A stretch of DNA of 64,000 bases from Eucommia ulmoides. Taxonomy: Eukaryota; Streptophyta; Magnoliopsida; Garryales; Eucommiaceae. Positions 24,000 through 36,325 of the stretch are shown one piece after another. Every line of letters begins with the position of its first letter. Position 1 is the stretch's first letter. The position numbers and the translations under genes are program-made. The notes below the pieces were generated by a model, which saw nothing but the letters and a program-made list of their open reading frames with translations, made no database searches and had not been told where the DNA came from. Location of the stretch: assembly GCA_016647705.1 (NCBI GenBank), contig CM028328.1, positions 42,787,429 through 42,851,428 of the forward strand. The letters are read 5' to 3'.

Positions 24000-25833
24000 T
24001 GCTTTATGCTTGACATTATTGATGAGTTAGTTGAAACAGCAGTACCATTTGTCACATTGCGAGATTTTGTTGAGACAACACTTTTTCATTATGGAGAAGA
24101 ATGTTTGGCTACAGAAGAGAATATGAAGGAAGTTGATAGTGCATTAGTATATGCCTCGCAATCGGAGACGCTTAAATGGGCACCTCGATTTGAGACACTG
24201 CCAATGTCACAAGGTCTAGCTCTTAAAGGATCCATTGAATCACCACCACAACTTGAGTTGAAACAATTACCTAATTCACTCAAGTATGTCTTCTTAGATC
24301 AGGATAATACTTTACTACTAATTATTTCGTCTACCTTGACGAAGGAACAAAAAAGTAAATTGGTTGATGTATTAACTTGTTATAAGAAGGCGATTGGTTG
24401 GTTAATTGCAGATCTCAAGGGTATTGATCTTTCTATTTGTATGCATAGGATACACTTAGAAGAGAACGCTAAATCGTCAAGAGAAACACAAAGACGATTG
24501 AACCCGAATATGAGAGAGGTAGGAAAAAAAGAGGAATTGAAGTTGTTCAATGTGGGTATTATTTACCTAATCTTTGATAGTTCTTGGGTTAGTTCAACCC
24601 AAGTTGTTCCTAAAAAGTCTGGTATCACTGTGGTACCAAATTCTGAAGTTGAGTTGATTCAAACACGCAAGGTCATAGGGTCGCGCGTGTGTATTGATTT
24701 TAGAATGCTAAATTCCATGACACACAAAGATCATTTCCCGTTGCCATTTATTGATCAAATCCTTGAGAGTTTAGCGAGTCAGATGTATTTTTTTCTTTCT
24801 AGATGGATATTCGGGGTATAATCAAATAGTTGTATACCTAGAGGATCAGGAGAAAACGACATTCATATGCCTTTTTGGGATGTTCACCTATTGGCGAATG
24901 CCCTTCGGCTTGTGTAATGCACTTGCAACTTTTCAAAGGTGTATGAAGTCAATATTTTATGATAAGATAGAATAGTTTGTGGAGATAGTCATGGATGATT
25001 TTTCTATGTTCAAAACCTTTTTTGATGACTGCCTTCGAAATCTATCTAGAGTCTTGGAGAGATGTGAAGAAACTAACCTCGTGTTAAGCTAGGATAAGAG
25101 TCATTTTACGGTTCAAGAAGGAATTGTTCTAGGATATATAGTGTCCACTAGGGGAATAGAAGTAGATAAGGCCAAGATTGATTTGATAGCAAGTTTGCCA
25201 CCACCTCAGATGGTGAAGCAAATTCGCTCATTTTTAAGTCACGCAGGTTTCTATTAACGATTTATCAAGGACTTTAGCAAAATTGCCCATCAATTGTGCC
25301 ATTTCCTTGTACAAGAAACTCTATTTGTCTTTAATGAAGTGTGCTTAGAAGCTTTCAATCAATTAAAGAAAATGTTATCTACTGCCCCAATTATTCAGTC
25401 ACCCAACTATACTCTCCCTTTTGAGATTATGTGTAATGCATGCGACCACGTGATTGGAGCAGTTTTGGGACAACGGGTAGAGAAGGTCCTGAATGTGATA
25501 TACTATGTGAGCAAAACCCTTTCCGGTGCTCAATTGAATTATACAACAACGAAGAAAGAATTTCTCGCTGTAGTATATGCTTTGTATAAAGTTAGATCCC
25601 ACTGCCTAGAATCTAAAGTTGTGATATTCTTGGATCACGCCACTTTGCGGTATCTCTTATCCAAGAAGGAAACAAAACCTCGACTAATAAGGTGGGTACT
25701 CTTACTCCAAGAATTCAATTACGAAATCCAAGATAAAAAGAGAGTAGAGAACGTTGTTGCTGACCACCTATCGAGGATAGTTATAGAGGGACCTAGAGAT
25801 GAAAAACCTATTTTTTCGCAATATTTTTACGCT
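24000..25833 (+). pseudogene. Athila reverse transcriptase and RNase H remnant
   Basis: RT words (VCIDFRMLNSMTHKDHFPLP, FIDQILE, YWRMPFGLCNA, and a DD-bearing strip near 24990) are followed by the RNase H strip ([42 protein letters not shown]). It is a broken part of the fossil. A 1.4-kb repeat begins at 25834 just after the RNase H part. Confidence 0.8.
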
Positions 25834-27236
25834 TGATTTTACTCGCAAGCGAACGAGGTCAAGTTTTAATATAGTGAATCTTAAGATCGAGTGTCGTCCA
25901 TTGGAATTTGTGGAGCGTTTCAAGAATTTATTTGAGTTTGCTAATCGAAAACTAATTAAACCTAACAACTAGGGATTAAATCTATGAAAATGGATTACCT
26001 AGGGATTAATTTCATTAACTAATACATGGTTGATTTTGTTTAGTTTACATTAACGGTGTTCATCCTATCCGAGTGTTTAGTTTACATGTTTAGTTTAGGT
26101 ATTGTAAATTCACTCACTACCTCTCCTGAGTGTAAAGTGAGCAAATATGCACCTCTTATCAACACTGATATCCCTATCTAGTATCTAAACGAGTGCATGA
26201 GTCTTGACCCAACCTCACGGATTGCACACGTTCTACTAATCTCCCAAAATATTAGACTGTTGTGTTGTGTTTAACCCTAGTCCAAATCTGGGGTTACCTT
26301 TCCCGACTGTCAAATCCCGTATTCTCAAACCAACCACAATACCATAACAAGCATACCATTGATATAATAAAATGGTAAACACAATCAGATAAAGATAAAC
26401 AATCGTTAATGAAACATATATTCACTCAAATATGCATATACATAAACTAATTAATCCCTAGATAATATCTATTTATCTAACCATGATCACAACCAAATAA
26501 ACATTAAAACAAGAGAATAACTTCATCATTAAAGATACAAAGTCTAGAAACAAAGAGAGAATAGCAAATCTAAAGAGTGGAGTGTTCCATTTTCGCAAAA
26601 AATGTTTCGAGATCGTTTCTTTTTTCTCAAATGAGCTCGCATCTTCATTGGTCTGAACTCTTGCTTTTTCTAAGTATAAAAATCGTCTTTGATACAAGGT
26701 AGGAAAGGGTGTACATAAACTTGGCCAAAAATATCCTAAAAATATCTCAAAAGATCTAAGCCAGCTAGTTGATTGATCGGTGCAACGATTGGAAGCATCG
26801 CTGCAGCAATGGTAATACAGTGGGCCTTCTATCTTTTCATCGCTACAGCGATGAAGGTCATCACTGCAACGGTAGTTGGGCAGAAGGTCTACTGACCTTT
26901 CACCACTGCAGCGATGAAGGCCATCATTGTAGCAGTCAAGGGTCAATAGCCCTTGACGCCGGCTCTGCAATAATGGGACTCATTGCTGCAGCGGTGAGGC
27001 TGCAGTTTTTTTTCTTTGATCTTTTTCAACGTTTCTCCACTGTCTTCCTACCAATTTGCTCGATTTTCAACCATTTACATCCCTACACCTGATTTACATA
27101 AAAATGAATATAAACGCTCTAAAACATTACAAAAACACTCGAAAACTACTAAATTTGGCTTGGAAACAGATAGATTTTTTTCCAACCTATCACTATTCGA
27201 GATAATTTTTTAGACGAACAACTATTACCCATATCA
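25834..27236 (+). repeat. Dispersed TGAT...ATCA element, copy 1 (matches 31688-33282)
   Basis: It starts TGATTTTACTCGCAAGCGAA and ends CCATATCA; copy 2 has TGATTACTCGCAAGTGTACG and CACATATCA. It carries landmarks in the same order as copy 2 (AAGATC, a 'CTCACTACCTCTCCTGAGTG' strip, TTTAACCCTAGTCCAAATCT). The right third holds palindromic CGCTACAGCGATG/CACTGCAGCG words (26780-26990). The TG...CA ends suggest a solo LTR or TRIM-like unit, but I see no target duplication. It splits the Athila element between RNase H and integrase. Frames in both strands over the palindromic part are artefacts. Confidence 0.6.
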
Positions 27237-27239
27237 CAC

Positions 27240-28545
27240 ATGTATATATCGTGGTATGCTAACATTATTAATTATCTAGCTACCGAAAAAAACGCCATCT
27301 TACTGGTCAAACAAGATAAAGATCGTTTCTTTTCACAAGTGACATCTTTTTATTGGGAAGATCCTCATCTCTTTAAATATTGCTCAAACCAAATCATTAG
27401 ACGGTGCGTACTGAAAAGTAAAGTGGAAAGTATATTGAATTTCTGTAATACTCAAGCTTGTGGGGGCTACTTCGAAGGAAAGAAAACCACAACAAAAATA
27501 TTACAATGCGGGTTTTTATTGGCCAACGCTCTTTAAAGATGCACACAACTACTATCATGCATGTCTCTGATGCCAAACGTTAGGAGCTATGTCTCGAAGT
27601 GACATGATGCCCCTTCAACCTATTTTGGTTGTAGAATTGTTCGATGTTTGGGGAATTGATTTCATGGGACCCTTTCCACAATATTATGGTAATTTATGCA
27701 TTTTCTTAGTTGTCAACTATGTTTCCAAGTGGGTGGAAATAGTGGCAGCAAAAACAAATGACCATAAGGTTGTGCTGCAATTCCTCAAAAAAATATTTTG
27801 TCGTTTTGGGGTTGCACGAGCTATAATAAATGATGAGGAGAGTCATTTGTGTTACCATCTATTCGAAGCGCTTATGCGGAAATATTATGTTACTCACAAA
27901 ATGGCCACCCCTTATCATCCCCAAATGAATAGGCAAGCTGAGGTATCAAATAGGGAGGTCAATATATTAGAAAAGACGGTTAGGCCCGATAAAAATGATT
28001 GGTCATTAAGATTAAATGACGCACTATAAGCCTATTGTACTACATATAAGACCCCAATTGGAATGTCCCCATACTGATTAGTATACGGTAAAGCCTGTCA
28101 TCTCCTAGTTGAATTAGAATATTGAGCGATGTGGGCAATTATGGCCCTTACCTTCGACTTGAAAGAAGCCGGTGGACTAAAAAAACTACAACTAACAGAA
28201 TTAGAAGAATTGAGAAATGAGTCATATGAGAGATCTAGAGTCTATAAGGCTAGGACTAAAGTTTTCCACGACAAAAATATTCGAAAGAAGTCCATTGAGC
28301 CTAACCAGTGAGTATGGCTCTTTAACTCAAAATTGAGATTATTCCCTGGGAAATTTCACTCAAAATGGGATGGACCATTCGTGGTTACCGAAATATATCT
28401 TAACGGAGCAGTAGAGATTAAAGATCCTAATGATGGCTGGCGAATAAAAGTTAATGGCCAACAACTAAAACCGATAGTCGAAGTCACAAATGAAGGAGGT
28501 GTCATTGACGCATTTCACTTAAGTGGTGATTCAATTTATACATGA
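27240..28545 (+). pseudogene. Athila integrase remnant
   Basis: Recognisable words are SWYANIINYLATEK, KQDKDRFFSQV, the FDVWGIDFMGPFPQ core strip, ATPYHPQMNRQAE and, at the end, GPFVVTEIYLNGAVEIKDP, the usual Athila integrase C-terminal stretch. It is a broken part of the fossil. Confidence 0.8.
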
Positions 28546-28610
28546 CACTTTCTTTACGTTCGGCAGAAGACATAAAACTTAACGCTGAATGGAAGGCAAC
28601 CCATTAATTA

Positions 28611-28951
28611 TTGATAAAAAGAAAAAAAAAATATTATAAAAAATAAATATATAATGAAAAAATTAAATTATTAATAATATAACAAAAATATAGTCTAAAA
28701 ACTATATAACTAAATAGTAATAATTCAGAATCGCACGAAACGGTCATGTTAGTTACACTCAATTCTAAAATAATTGTTTTCTATGTAAGGTTCCATAACT
28801 GAAAGTCAACCCCAATTCATAAACAAAAAATCCATCTCACACTTCGCCACATCCGTATTTGTGGTGGCCCATATTATATCCAACAACATATGAACAAGGT
28901 GCACTTTGGTCGGTAATACCTAATACAGATAACCAATTACCAAAATTTCTC
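28611..28951. other. AT-rich stretch, nothing recognised
   Basis: The expected Athila 3' LTR is not visible here, and no other repeat ends are seen. Confidence 0.4.
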
Positions 28952-29830
28952 TGTAATAACCCAGTTTTTCAGGGCTGCCATATGGTTTCTCACCTTGGAG
29001 AATTTATACTAAAATCAAATATCCAATATTTCCTTTCATAAAAATTTGAGAAATTTTACAATGCGACGACGATAATTATATTCAATTTATTGAGTCAATT
29101 TTAGTACTAAGATGTTAGTATGTTCAAATTGAAACCAAATGGACCAAAGCAAGATTACTATCAAACTTCAAGAGTACAAGGCATCAAATGGATGAAAACT
29201 AAATAAAAACAAGGTTGCACTTTTCAGTTTTTACCGATCCTGTGTATGAAATTAATATAAACTTTGTATTAATTCCATATTCAACATATTATTTAATTTA
29301 CAAATAAAGTTTATATTCATTAATTTGCAACTAAATAATTCAACTTCGCCTGAAATCCGAATTAAGCCGAATGTATAATTCTCTAATTTTATAATGCAAA
29401 TGTATAAATTCTCCAGTTATACATACATATAAACAGGTTTTATAATTATCGAATTATCAAATCAATCTTATAATACTAAATAATAAATATAACTATTATA
29501 AATTAAATAGATATCCAACTGAAATTCCTAGCGCAATTTCATTCTCACCGATCCTGCAATCAAAACTGTGGGATTGTAAGCTAACGCTCAATAGAATTTC
29601 AACATCTCTAATATGTGTATTTAATTAATATAACAATTAAACACATAGGCATGTATCACACGTAATTTTTACAAAATCATAATTATTTCATAGAAATTAA
29701 CAATTATAATTCTCATAATAGAGAAATTAAATACATATATTAAACGAGCTATAAATTCTAACTGAAATTCGAAGTCGAAATCTGAACCAAAATCTGGACC
29801 GTAATAATATTCTCGCTCAAAGAAATTTTT

Positions 29831-29833
<3 letters not shown>

Positions 29834-29891
<58 letters not shown>
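29834..29891. repeat. (AT)n microsatellite
   Basis: About 28 AT units. Confidence 0.95.
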
Positions 29892-29894
<3 letters not shown>

Positions 29895-30088
29895 TGTAAC
29901 TTCCTTTAAAATATATATACATATATACACGTATATATCATAATGTCTCTTTGCTTAGCATATATATGCCCATACATCTTACTAACCATAACTTCTTAAA
30001 TGAGTTTGATTATTATTATTATTATTATTATTTTAAACATAACACGTGTTAACTTATGGGCTTATACACATATATATGTAGTTCACTT

Positions 30089-30113
30089 GGTTTCCTTCCT
30101 TAGGAAGGAAACC
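30089..30113. repeat. Perfect short palindrome
   Basis: GGTTTCCTTCC-TTA-GGAAGGAAACC, 11-bp arms with a 3-nt loop, inside the solo LTR. Confidence 0.9.
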
Positions 30114-30360
30114 ATGTGAGCCATTTATTTATTTATTTTGTTTACACTAATATCTCCTTTAAAATAAAGAAAATATTAATTATATCTCAAAACTCTTAAA
30201 AATATATTTTAAATAACACAATAGTCCCAAAACTTTTAAAAATCAATTCAAAATTAATATTTAACCCACAAAAATTATTAAATATTATTTATACAAACAA
30301 CTCAAAAATATTAAACTTATATAAAATAATATTTTCAAAAATACAAATTTTCAGGGTATT

Positions 30361-31478
30361 ATATTATATCGAGAGATCAATTGTGAGTTCAATTGTTTGA
30401 GAAATTCTTGAACTAAAGCGCTAAGTGTTTTAGTGTCACTGATCAAAACTGTCTTGCGATTCATATTCAATCTTTTAGTGTTATTCCTGGTGAGATTGTT
30501 CCAAGATTTTATTCTTAATTGTGATTTTATATTATCATATTTGCTTGGGTGATAAGATTGTAGTAAAATCGTTTTCAAACTTAACGAGCATAAAAGTTAT
30601 TTTTAAAACGATTTTTATGATAATCTGATTACGTGCTTATTTTTGTGCTACCCGCTTCTTTTATAATCAGATTTTGAATTCCTAACGTAAATTCTATCAC
30701 TAGTAAATTCGGGACATTAATTGAGTTTAATTGATTTGAGGTGGTAGAAGCTCTAAGTGGGAAGAAACTTATTGATTTTTGTAATTGGTGAGTTTGTGCG
30801 GATTAGATATTGTTGAGAGTATTTAATTAAGGGTAACTTGGGTTTCAATATCTTCTAGTAAAGATATTGAGTTTTAATCTTTACCTATTATATAAAAAAT
30901 GTTACTCTTTTCCCGTGAAAAGAAATAGGTTTGATTCTTCCTAATTAGAATTAAAATTGAGTGAAATGTAATGGTTCTATCCTTACTAGAGAAAATGATA
31001 CTTGGAGTATTTTTGGGTGAGTTTTGATTCTTAGTTTAAGGTATAAAAGAATTAGGTTAATCTTTAGTCTGGTAAAAAGATAGAGGTTTTTCCTTAGCCT
31101 GTGAAAAGAAAATTGTAAAGGTTGATTTTGAGCCTATAAAAGAATCATTGTGTAAAGGTTTGGTTCCTACTTGTTAAAGGAATCTAATGGTTTAGTGGGT
31201 GCGAATCTCCATGGGGCTCGGAAGACTAAATTAGCCAGGATTAGCTTGGTGAACTAAGATATATTGTTGTGTTATGCTTTGTTGATTTTCTTTACTTTAT
31301 TTCTTGTTGTTTGGGAATGCACCTAGATTTGAACACTTATCCATTGCGTTGCAAAGATAATAATTGATTTAAAATAAATTGATTATTTGAGTTATTAAGT
31401 GTTGAAAGATAATAAATTTGTTTAAACTTTTATATCTACTAAATTCACCCCCCTCTTGGGTAACCCACTAGGCCAACA
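30361..31478 (+). mobile_element. 3' part of a solo LTR, TGTTGATCC...GGCCAACA family
   Basis: It matches the right half of the complete copy at 33776-37836 (for example GAGATCAATTGTGAG, GGACATTAATTGAGTTTAAT, TTCACCCCCCTCTTGGGTA) and ends GGCCAACA at 31478. The left part is missing where it meets the previous LTR. It is a fossil without coding parts. Confidence 0.7.
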
Positions 31479-31687
31479 GGCAGAATAAAGTGAAACCCTC
31501 TATCTCTCATGGGATAAGTGTGTGCATTCTTCAGTGACATTTTTTTCTTTTAGTTAAAAGTAGGACTCACACTTATATATATATATATATATTTATTTAT
31601 TTTTATTTTTTCTTTTCTTTTCTTTTGCAAACAATAACATTAATCATGCCTAAGTGTACGACGAGCGTTTGTTACACGCTCGCGTAT

Positions 31688-33282
31688 TGATTACTCGCAA
31701 GTGTACGAGGTCAAAATTTTAGTATAATGTGATCTTTTAAGATCAGGTATTGATCCACAGGGATTGGTTGTCATTATTATCGAGTACCGTAATTGTCATG
31801 ACCTAACTTTATCTAGGCTAAAAAGAATGTATAAAATTTATATTAAATTAAACTAATTAACTAAATTATCTATAATAATATAATGAGATATTTTAGGGGA
31901 AATAATTGTCTAGGAATTAACTTGTTTATAAATACGTGTTCGATCTCGTTTAACTTACGTTTACGGTGTTCAACCTATTTGACAATCTCAGTTCGTAAAC
32001 TCCTCTGCCACCTCTCTCGAGTGTAAGACAAGGGAATACATGACTTCGTGTCAACGAAGAAGTCCCCCTCAACATCTTAATGACCCTAGGTCACGTGAGT
32101 CTCTCCCCAACGTCATTGATTGCACACAATCCAACTCCCTCCCGAGTTATTGGATCGTCGCGTTATGTTTACCCTATCGACAATCTCAATTCATAAACTC
32201 TCCCGCCACCTCTCCCGAGTGTAAGATGGGGGAATACGCGACTTCGTGTAAATGAAAAAGTCCCCCTCAACATCTTAACGACCCTAGGTCACGTGAGTCT
32301 TGTCCCAATGTCATCGATTGTCCACAATCCAACTCTCTCTCGGGTTATTGGATCGTTGCGTTGTTTACCCTAGTCCGAATCCGGGGTTATCTCTTCTGAG
32401 TGTCAAACTCCAAATTCTCGATATATCTATCTAAACATAATAAACAAACAATACGACAAATACAATCAAACTTTGAAGAATATACATAAACGAAACACCG
32501 ATATCATACGAACCACATATTTATAAATATATTGTTAATCCCTAAACAATCCATGTTTAACTAATGGCCATAACCATATTTACAATAAAACATGAGCTAA
32601 ACATGCTCACAAATTCCTAAGTTAAATAAATAAAGGAAGAAATCGAAGAACTTAGCCTAGTCCGAAGATTTGTCGCTAAGAACTTTCAATGATCGCTTTG
32701 CAGTCTTCTTCTCCTTCGGGATATGAGATCTCCCTCTAAAACCCCTTAATCCACCCCTAGATATGTTCTAAGGGTGGTAGCATGCAAGAGAGACTGAAAA
32801 TGAGAGAGGAGAACGGATTAAATAGGTAAAATATCCTAAAAAATATCTAAACTGTGCAGAAGTCACCGTCGCGGTGGTGGGATTCACTGCCGCCGCCGCC
32901 GCGGTGAGTAGGTCAGTTGGCTGATTGCCTAGGTGGCGAAAACAGAGGTGGACTTGGTGACCATCTTGCATTTTCACTGCCGTGGCGGTGGACGTTCAAC
33001 AAGAAATGACCCTCTCTACATTTTCACTGCCGTGGCGAAGGTCTGGACACCGCGGCGGTGGGCTTCTTTCAGAATAATGCCCTCGAGCTTGTTTTTTCCC
33101 GTTCTTCGACCGTTTTTGGTTCGATCTAATCGTTTACGCTCCATTTTCCTACCTTTTCACCCCATACACCTGATTTATACAAAAAAATTAAAAACTAATT
33201 AAAATATAATAAAAACGCTATAAAAAATACTCTAAAACTAACAAAAGTGATTTGGAAATATATAGGTAAATCACACATATCA
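31688..33282 (+). repeat. Dispersed TGAT...ATCA element, copy 2
   Basis: It is the same family as 25834-27236. It differs by an internal tandem duplication of about 190 bp (about 31965-32160 and 32161-32350; both contain AAGTCCCCCTCAACATCTTA and CCTAGGTCACGTGAGTCT). Its right third has GC-rich words CACTGCCGTGGCGGTGG and CACCGCGGCGGTGGGC, where copy 1 has CACTGCAGCGATG-type words. Confidence 0.6.
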
Positions 33283-33400
33283 CTAAGCAAGTGAGTTTGG
33301 TTGTAGTGTTCTTGACAATAATAAAATGTGCATATCATTACCATTAGTATCATGTTTTGTTCGTATTTTTCTTAAACAAACAAAAAACAAAAAATCTAGA
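33283..33400 (-). repeat. Short Tat/Ogre-like LTR fragment
   Basis: GTGAGTTTGGTTGTAGTGTT and what follows match the reverse complement of about 1990-2070 (and 160-240 directly). The A/T-rich text to 33775 and from 37837 to about 38290 may continue the same fragment, split by the solo LTR. Confidence 0.45.
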
Positions 33401-33941
33401 AAGGAAAAATGAGTTTTACATAGAAATTTTTATTTTTATTTTTTAATGAAAAAGACTTTGTGTTTTACTTTTAAAAAATAAACTTCAATTTTAAAGAAAT
33501 GATCTTTAAGTTTCTTTTTTATTTGAAAGGGGAATGCCTTTAAAATATATTTTTTCTAAACTTAAATATCTTTAAATTTCTTTTTCTAAATTTAAAAATC
33601 TTTAAAATGTATTTGTTTAAACTTAAATGCCTTTAAAAGGAATGTTTCTAAACACAATGTTTAAAAAAATAGTTTTTAGTATTTTTTTGTAAACTTATTT
33701 TTTCTAAAAACTATTTTTCATGTCTTTAAACACTTTTTTTTCTTTTAAATATTTTTGTAAAAATGTATTATGTCTTGTTGATCCTAAGATTTTGATGAAC
33801 AATTAAATATTGATATTTTTTGTGGAACTAATGATTTTATTGATTGTTTCAGTATTAAAGTTCCATTGATGATTTATCATGAAGAATTAAGTAAAAAGAG
33901 TTATGGATACTAAAGAGACTGACAAAGACAATGGACATTAA

Positions 33942-34461
33942 GGGCCCGTTTGGTTAGTATTTCCATTCTATTCCAACCTAACCCAACCCAAAAATTTTGG
34001 GTTTGATTTTTGGGAATGCGTTTGGTAAACATAAAACTCAACTCAACCCAACCCAAAAAATAAGAATTGATTCTCAAAATTCAAAAGAAACCAGAAACAA
34101 AAAAAATTATTATTTTTTTGTCCAAAAAACTCAACCCAAAGTTCTCAACTTCCGTTTTCATTCGCCGGCCGACCACCACCACTCGCCGCCGTCCGGCGAC
34201 CGTCCGCCATCACCGGCCACCTCCGGTGACCTTCCGCTGCCGCCGCCCACCTCCGCCGCTGTCGCCAAAACAAAAAAAAAATATAAAAAAAAAATAAAAA
34301 TAGCTTTAGGATAAAATCGTTACCAAACACGATTCTGTTATCAGCACAAAATAAAAATTGTCGTTACTAAACGTAATTTTGTTCTCAAAAGGAAATAAAA
34401 TTCTCAACCCAACCCATCCCAGTTGGGTTGAAAAAGGTGGGAACACTAACCAAACGCCACC
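33942..34461. mobile_element. PIF/Harbinger-type MITE with GC-rich core
   Basis: Ends are GGGCCCGTTTGGTTAGTATT and, inverted, GGTGGCGTTTGGTTAGTGTT; TAA is duplicated at 33939-33941 and 34462-34464. Length is 520 bp. The core (34158-34262) is C/G-rich (CCGGCCGACCACCACC, CCGCCGCCCACC). The truncated copy at 14536-14805 is the same family. Confidence 0.85.
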
Positions 34462-36325
34462 TAAGAGACCGAAGATTTTGAAGAATTTAGAGGAAAACAA
34501 CTCAGATTAATTTTTACTCTTAATGTATCCCGATTAGGATCACACATGACACAATGTTTTTTTAAATTTATGTGTGTTTTGATAGGATCCTAATAAGTGA
34601 AATTATATGCTCCTATGTGTAATTGAAAGAGAAATATTGATAATTAATTCTAATTGAATTTAAGTATTTAGTGAAGTTAACCGAGAAAATAAATCAGTTA
34701 AAGGGGCGAAAACGTCGATGAGAATAAATTCAAAACGAATTAAGGAGAAGATTTCAACATTGATAAGTTGACAGGTAAGTCGACCGATGCATAGAATATG
34801 AAGTCCCTGAATCTTTAGGTCGACAGATAGGTCGACTTATGAAACTCTTTGTATCGTCCAGTCAACAGGTGATAGATGGGCGGTCAACCATTGGGCGATG
34901 GAATTTTGGCTTGGCTAGTATCCTGAATTGAGCGGTCAACTTATGGGCGTTGGTCGGTCGACTGATGAGTGTGTTTCAGGTTTAGAGAATTTTGAGGATT
35001 CTGATCAAATAGTAGTCATTACTAGCCGTTTATGGTTGAGATATGAGAGAAATTTTAGGGATATGATAGTATTAAAGATATATCATTGATATTTTGTCAT
35101 CCGTTATTTCTCAAATTAGTTCATATAATTCTTTCTATCCTATTGATTTGGGTTTGAGAAATATTTGAGGAACTAATTCGAATGTTTTGAAAGCTATAAT
35201 TAAGTCAAATATACCTAAAATGAAAGATAATGATATATGGGGTCTATAGGTGCTTATTAGATACTTATCATTTAAAAATTAGCCGTTGGAGGGCTTGTTT
35301 CAATTCCCTATATATAAACTTACGGATTTCACATAACATATACATCATATCAAGAACTATTCAGTTCATAAGTTTTTATAAGAGTAATCAATCTGATATT
35401 ATTTTGGGAGATCAAATTGCGAGATTAATTATTGAGGAGTTTTTGAGTTAAAGCACTGATCGTGTAAGCATCACCGAGTTGAGCTGTCTAGCGTTCCAAT
35501 CTATAATTCTTCGGTGTTATCTGGGTGAGATCTTTCTAAACTATTAATCTTTACTGCATATTTATTTTTCTATATTTGCTTGGTTGATAAGATCTTGATA
35601 AAATCGTTTTCTTAACTTTAAATCGCATAAAAATATTTTAAAACTATTTTTGGTAAAAATCTGATTACATTTTTTTTTTGTGTGCTATTCATATTTATCA
35701 TAATCAGATTTTTATATTTTCTTGGTAAAAGCGTTCCAAGCATATTCTTAATTGAGTCTATTGCTATCTTTGCTTGCTTGGTTAATTGATTGTATGAGAA
35801 ATCGTTTTTTAACTTTAAAAGCATAAAAATTCTTTTAAAAACGATTTGTGAGATAATCTGATTACGTGCTCAATTTTGTGTCACTCACATTATTTTTATA
35901 ATCAAATTTTTATTTCCTCACTTAATTCTATCACTAGTAATTATCGGGACATTAATTGAGTTTAAATTGATTTGAGGTGGTAGAATCTCCGAGTGGGAAT
36001 AACTTATCAATTTCTTGTAATTGGTAAGTTGTGTGCGGATTAAGTATTATTAGGAGTATCTAATTAGAGGTAGCTTGGTTTCAATCTCTTCCGGTAAAGA
36101 GATTGAGGTGTTAATTCTTCCTTTATAGAATTAATTGTGAGTGTTTTGTTAAGATTCTATCCTTACCTGGAAAAAGGATAGTTGGAGTGCTTCTATGAGG
36201 TTTTAATTTTTTAGCCTAAGGTATAAAAAGAATTAGGTTATTCTTAAACCTATAAAAAATAGAGGTTATTCTTGAGCCTGAGAAAAAGAAGAGGTTATTC
36301 CTTAGCTTGTGAAAAAAATTTGAAA

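Larger units (their letters stand above)
18560..28610 (+). mobile_element. Athila-type Ty3/Gypsy retrotransposon, heavily broken
   Basis: The order is 5' LTR remnant (about 18560-19068, then 21140-21351), PBS-like site at 21352-21369, gag, protease, RT, RNase H and integrase. The end is a GAAGACATAAAACTTAACGC..GGAAGGCAACCCA block typical of the region after Athila integrase. The LTR text (GGTTGTAAAACAAGGATTGT; CACACCGAATGAAAGAAATA; AATCCCTATGGTTCGACACC) matches my memory of Athila LTRs. No 3' LTR is recognisable, so LTR dating is impossible. The coding parts carry well over ten breaks, and two other elements have inserted (19069 to about 21140 and 25834-27236). It is an old fossil. The 5' edge of the LTR is uncertain. 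Confidence 0.75.
28952..30363 (+). mobile_element. Probable solo LTR (TGTAATAACCC...GGGTATTATA type)
   Basis: The ends are near-perfect inverted complements of each other, as in many plant Ty3/Gypsy LTRs that start TGTAA(T/C)ACCC. Length is 1.4 kb. It holds an (AT)n tract (29834-29891) and a perfect hairpin at 30089-30113. The flanking pentamers TTCTC and TTATA do not match, so a rearrangement or truncation at one side is likely. No coding part adjoins it. Confidence 0.5.

Noticed and set aside
26473-27092. Frames with repeated RCSDE/HHCSDEGHH words, cysteine- and histidine-rich
   Set aside because: They look like a metal-binding repeat protein, but both strands give similar repeats because the DNA is an array of self-complementary CGCTACAGCGATG words.
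28611-31478. A 3' LTR for the Athila element
   Set aside because: The LTRs present here have different ends (TGTAATAACCC; TGTTGATCC family) and share no text with the Athila 5' LTR remnant.
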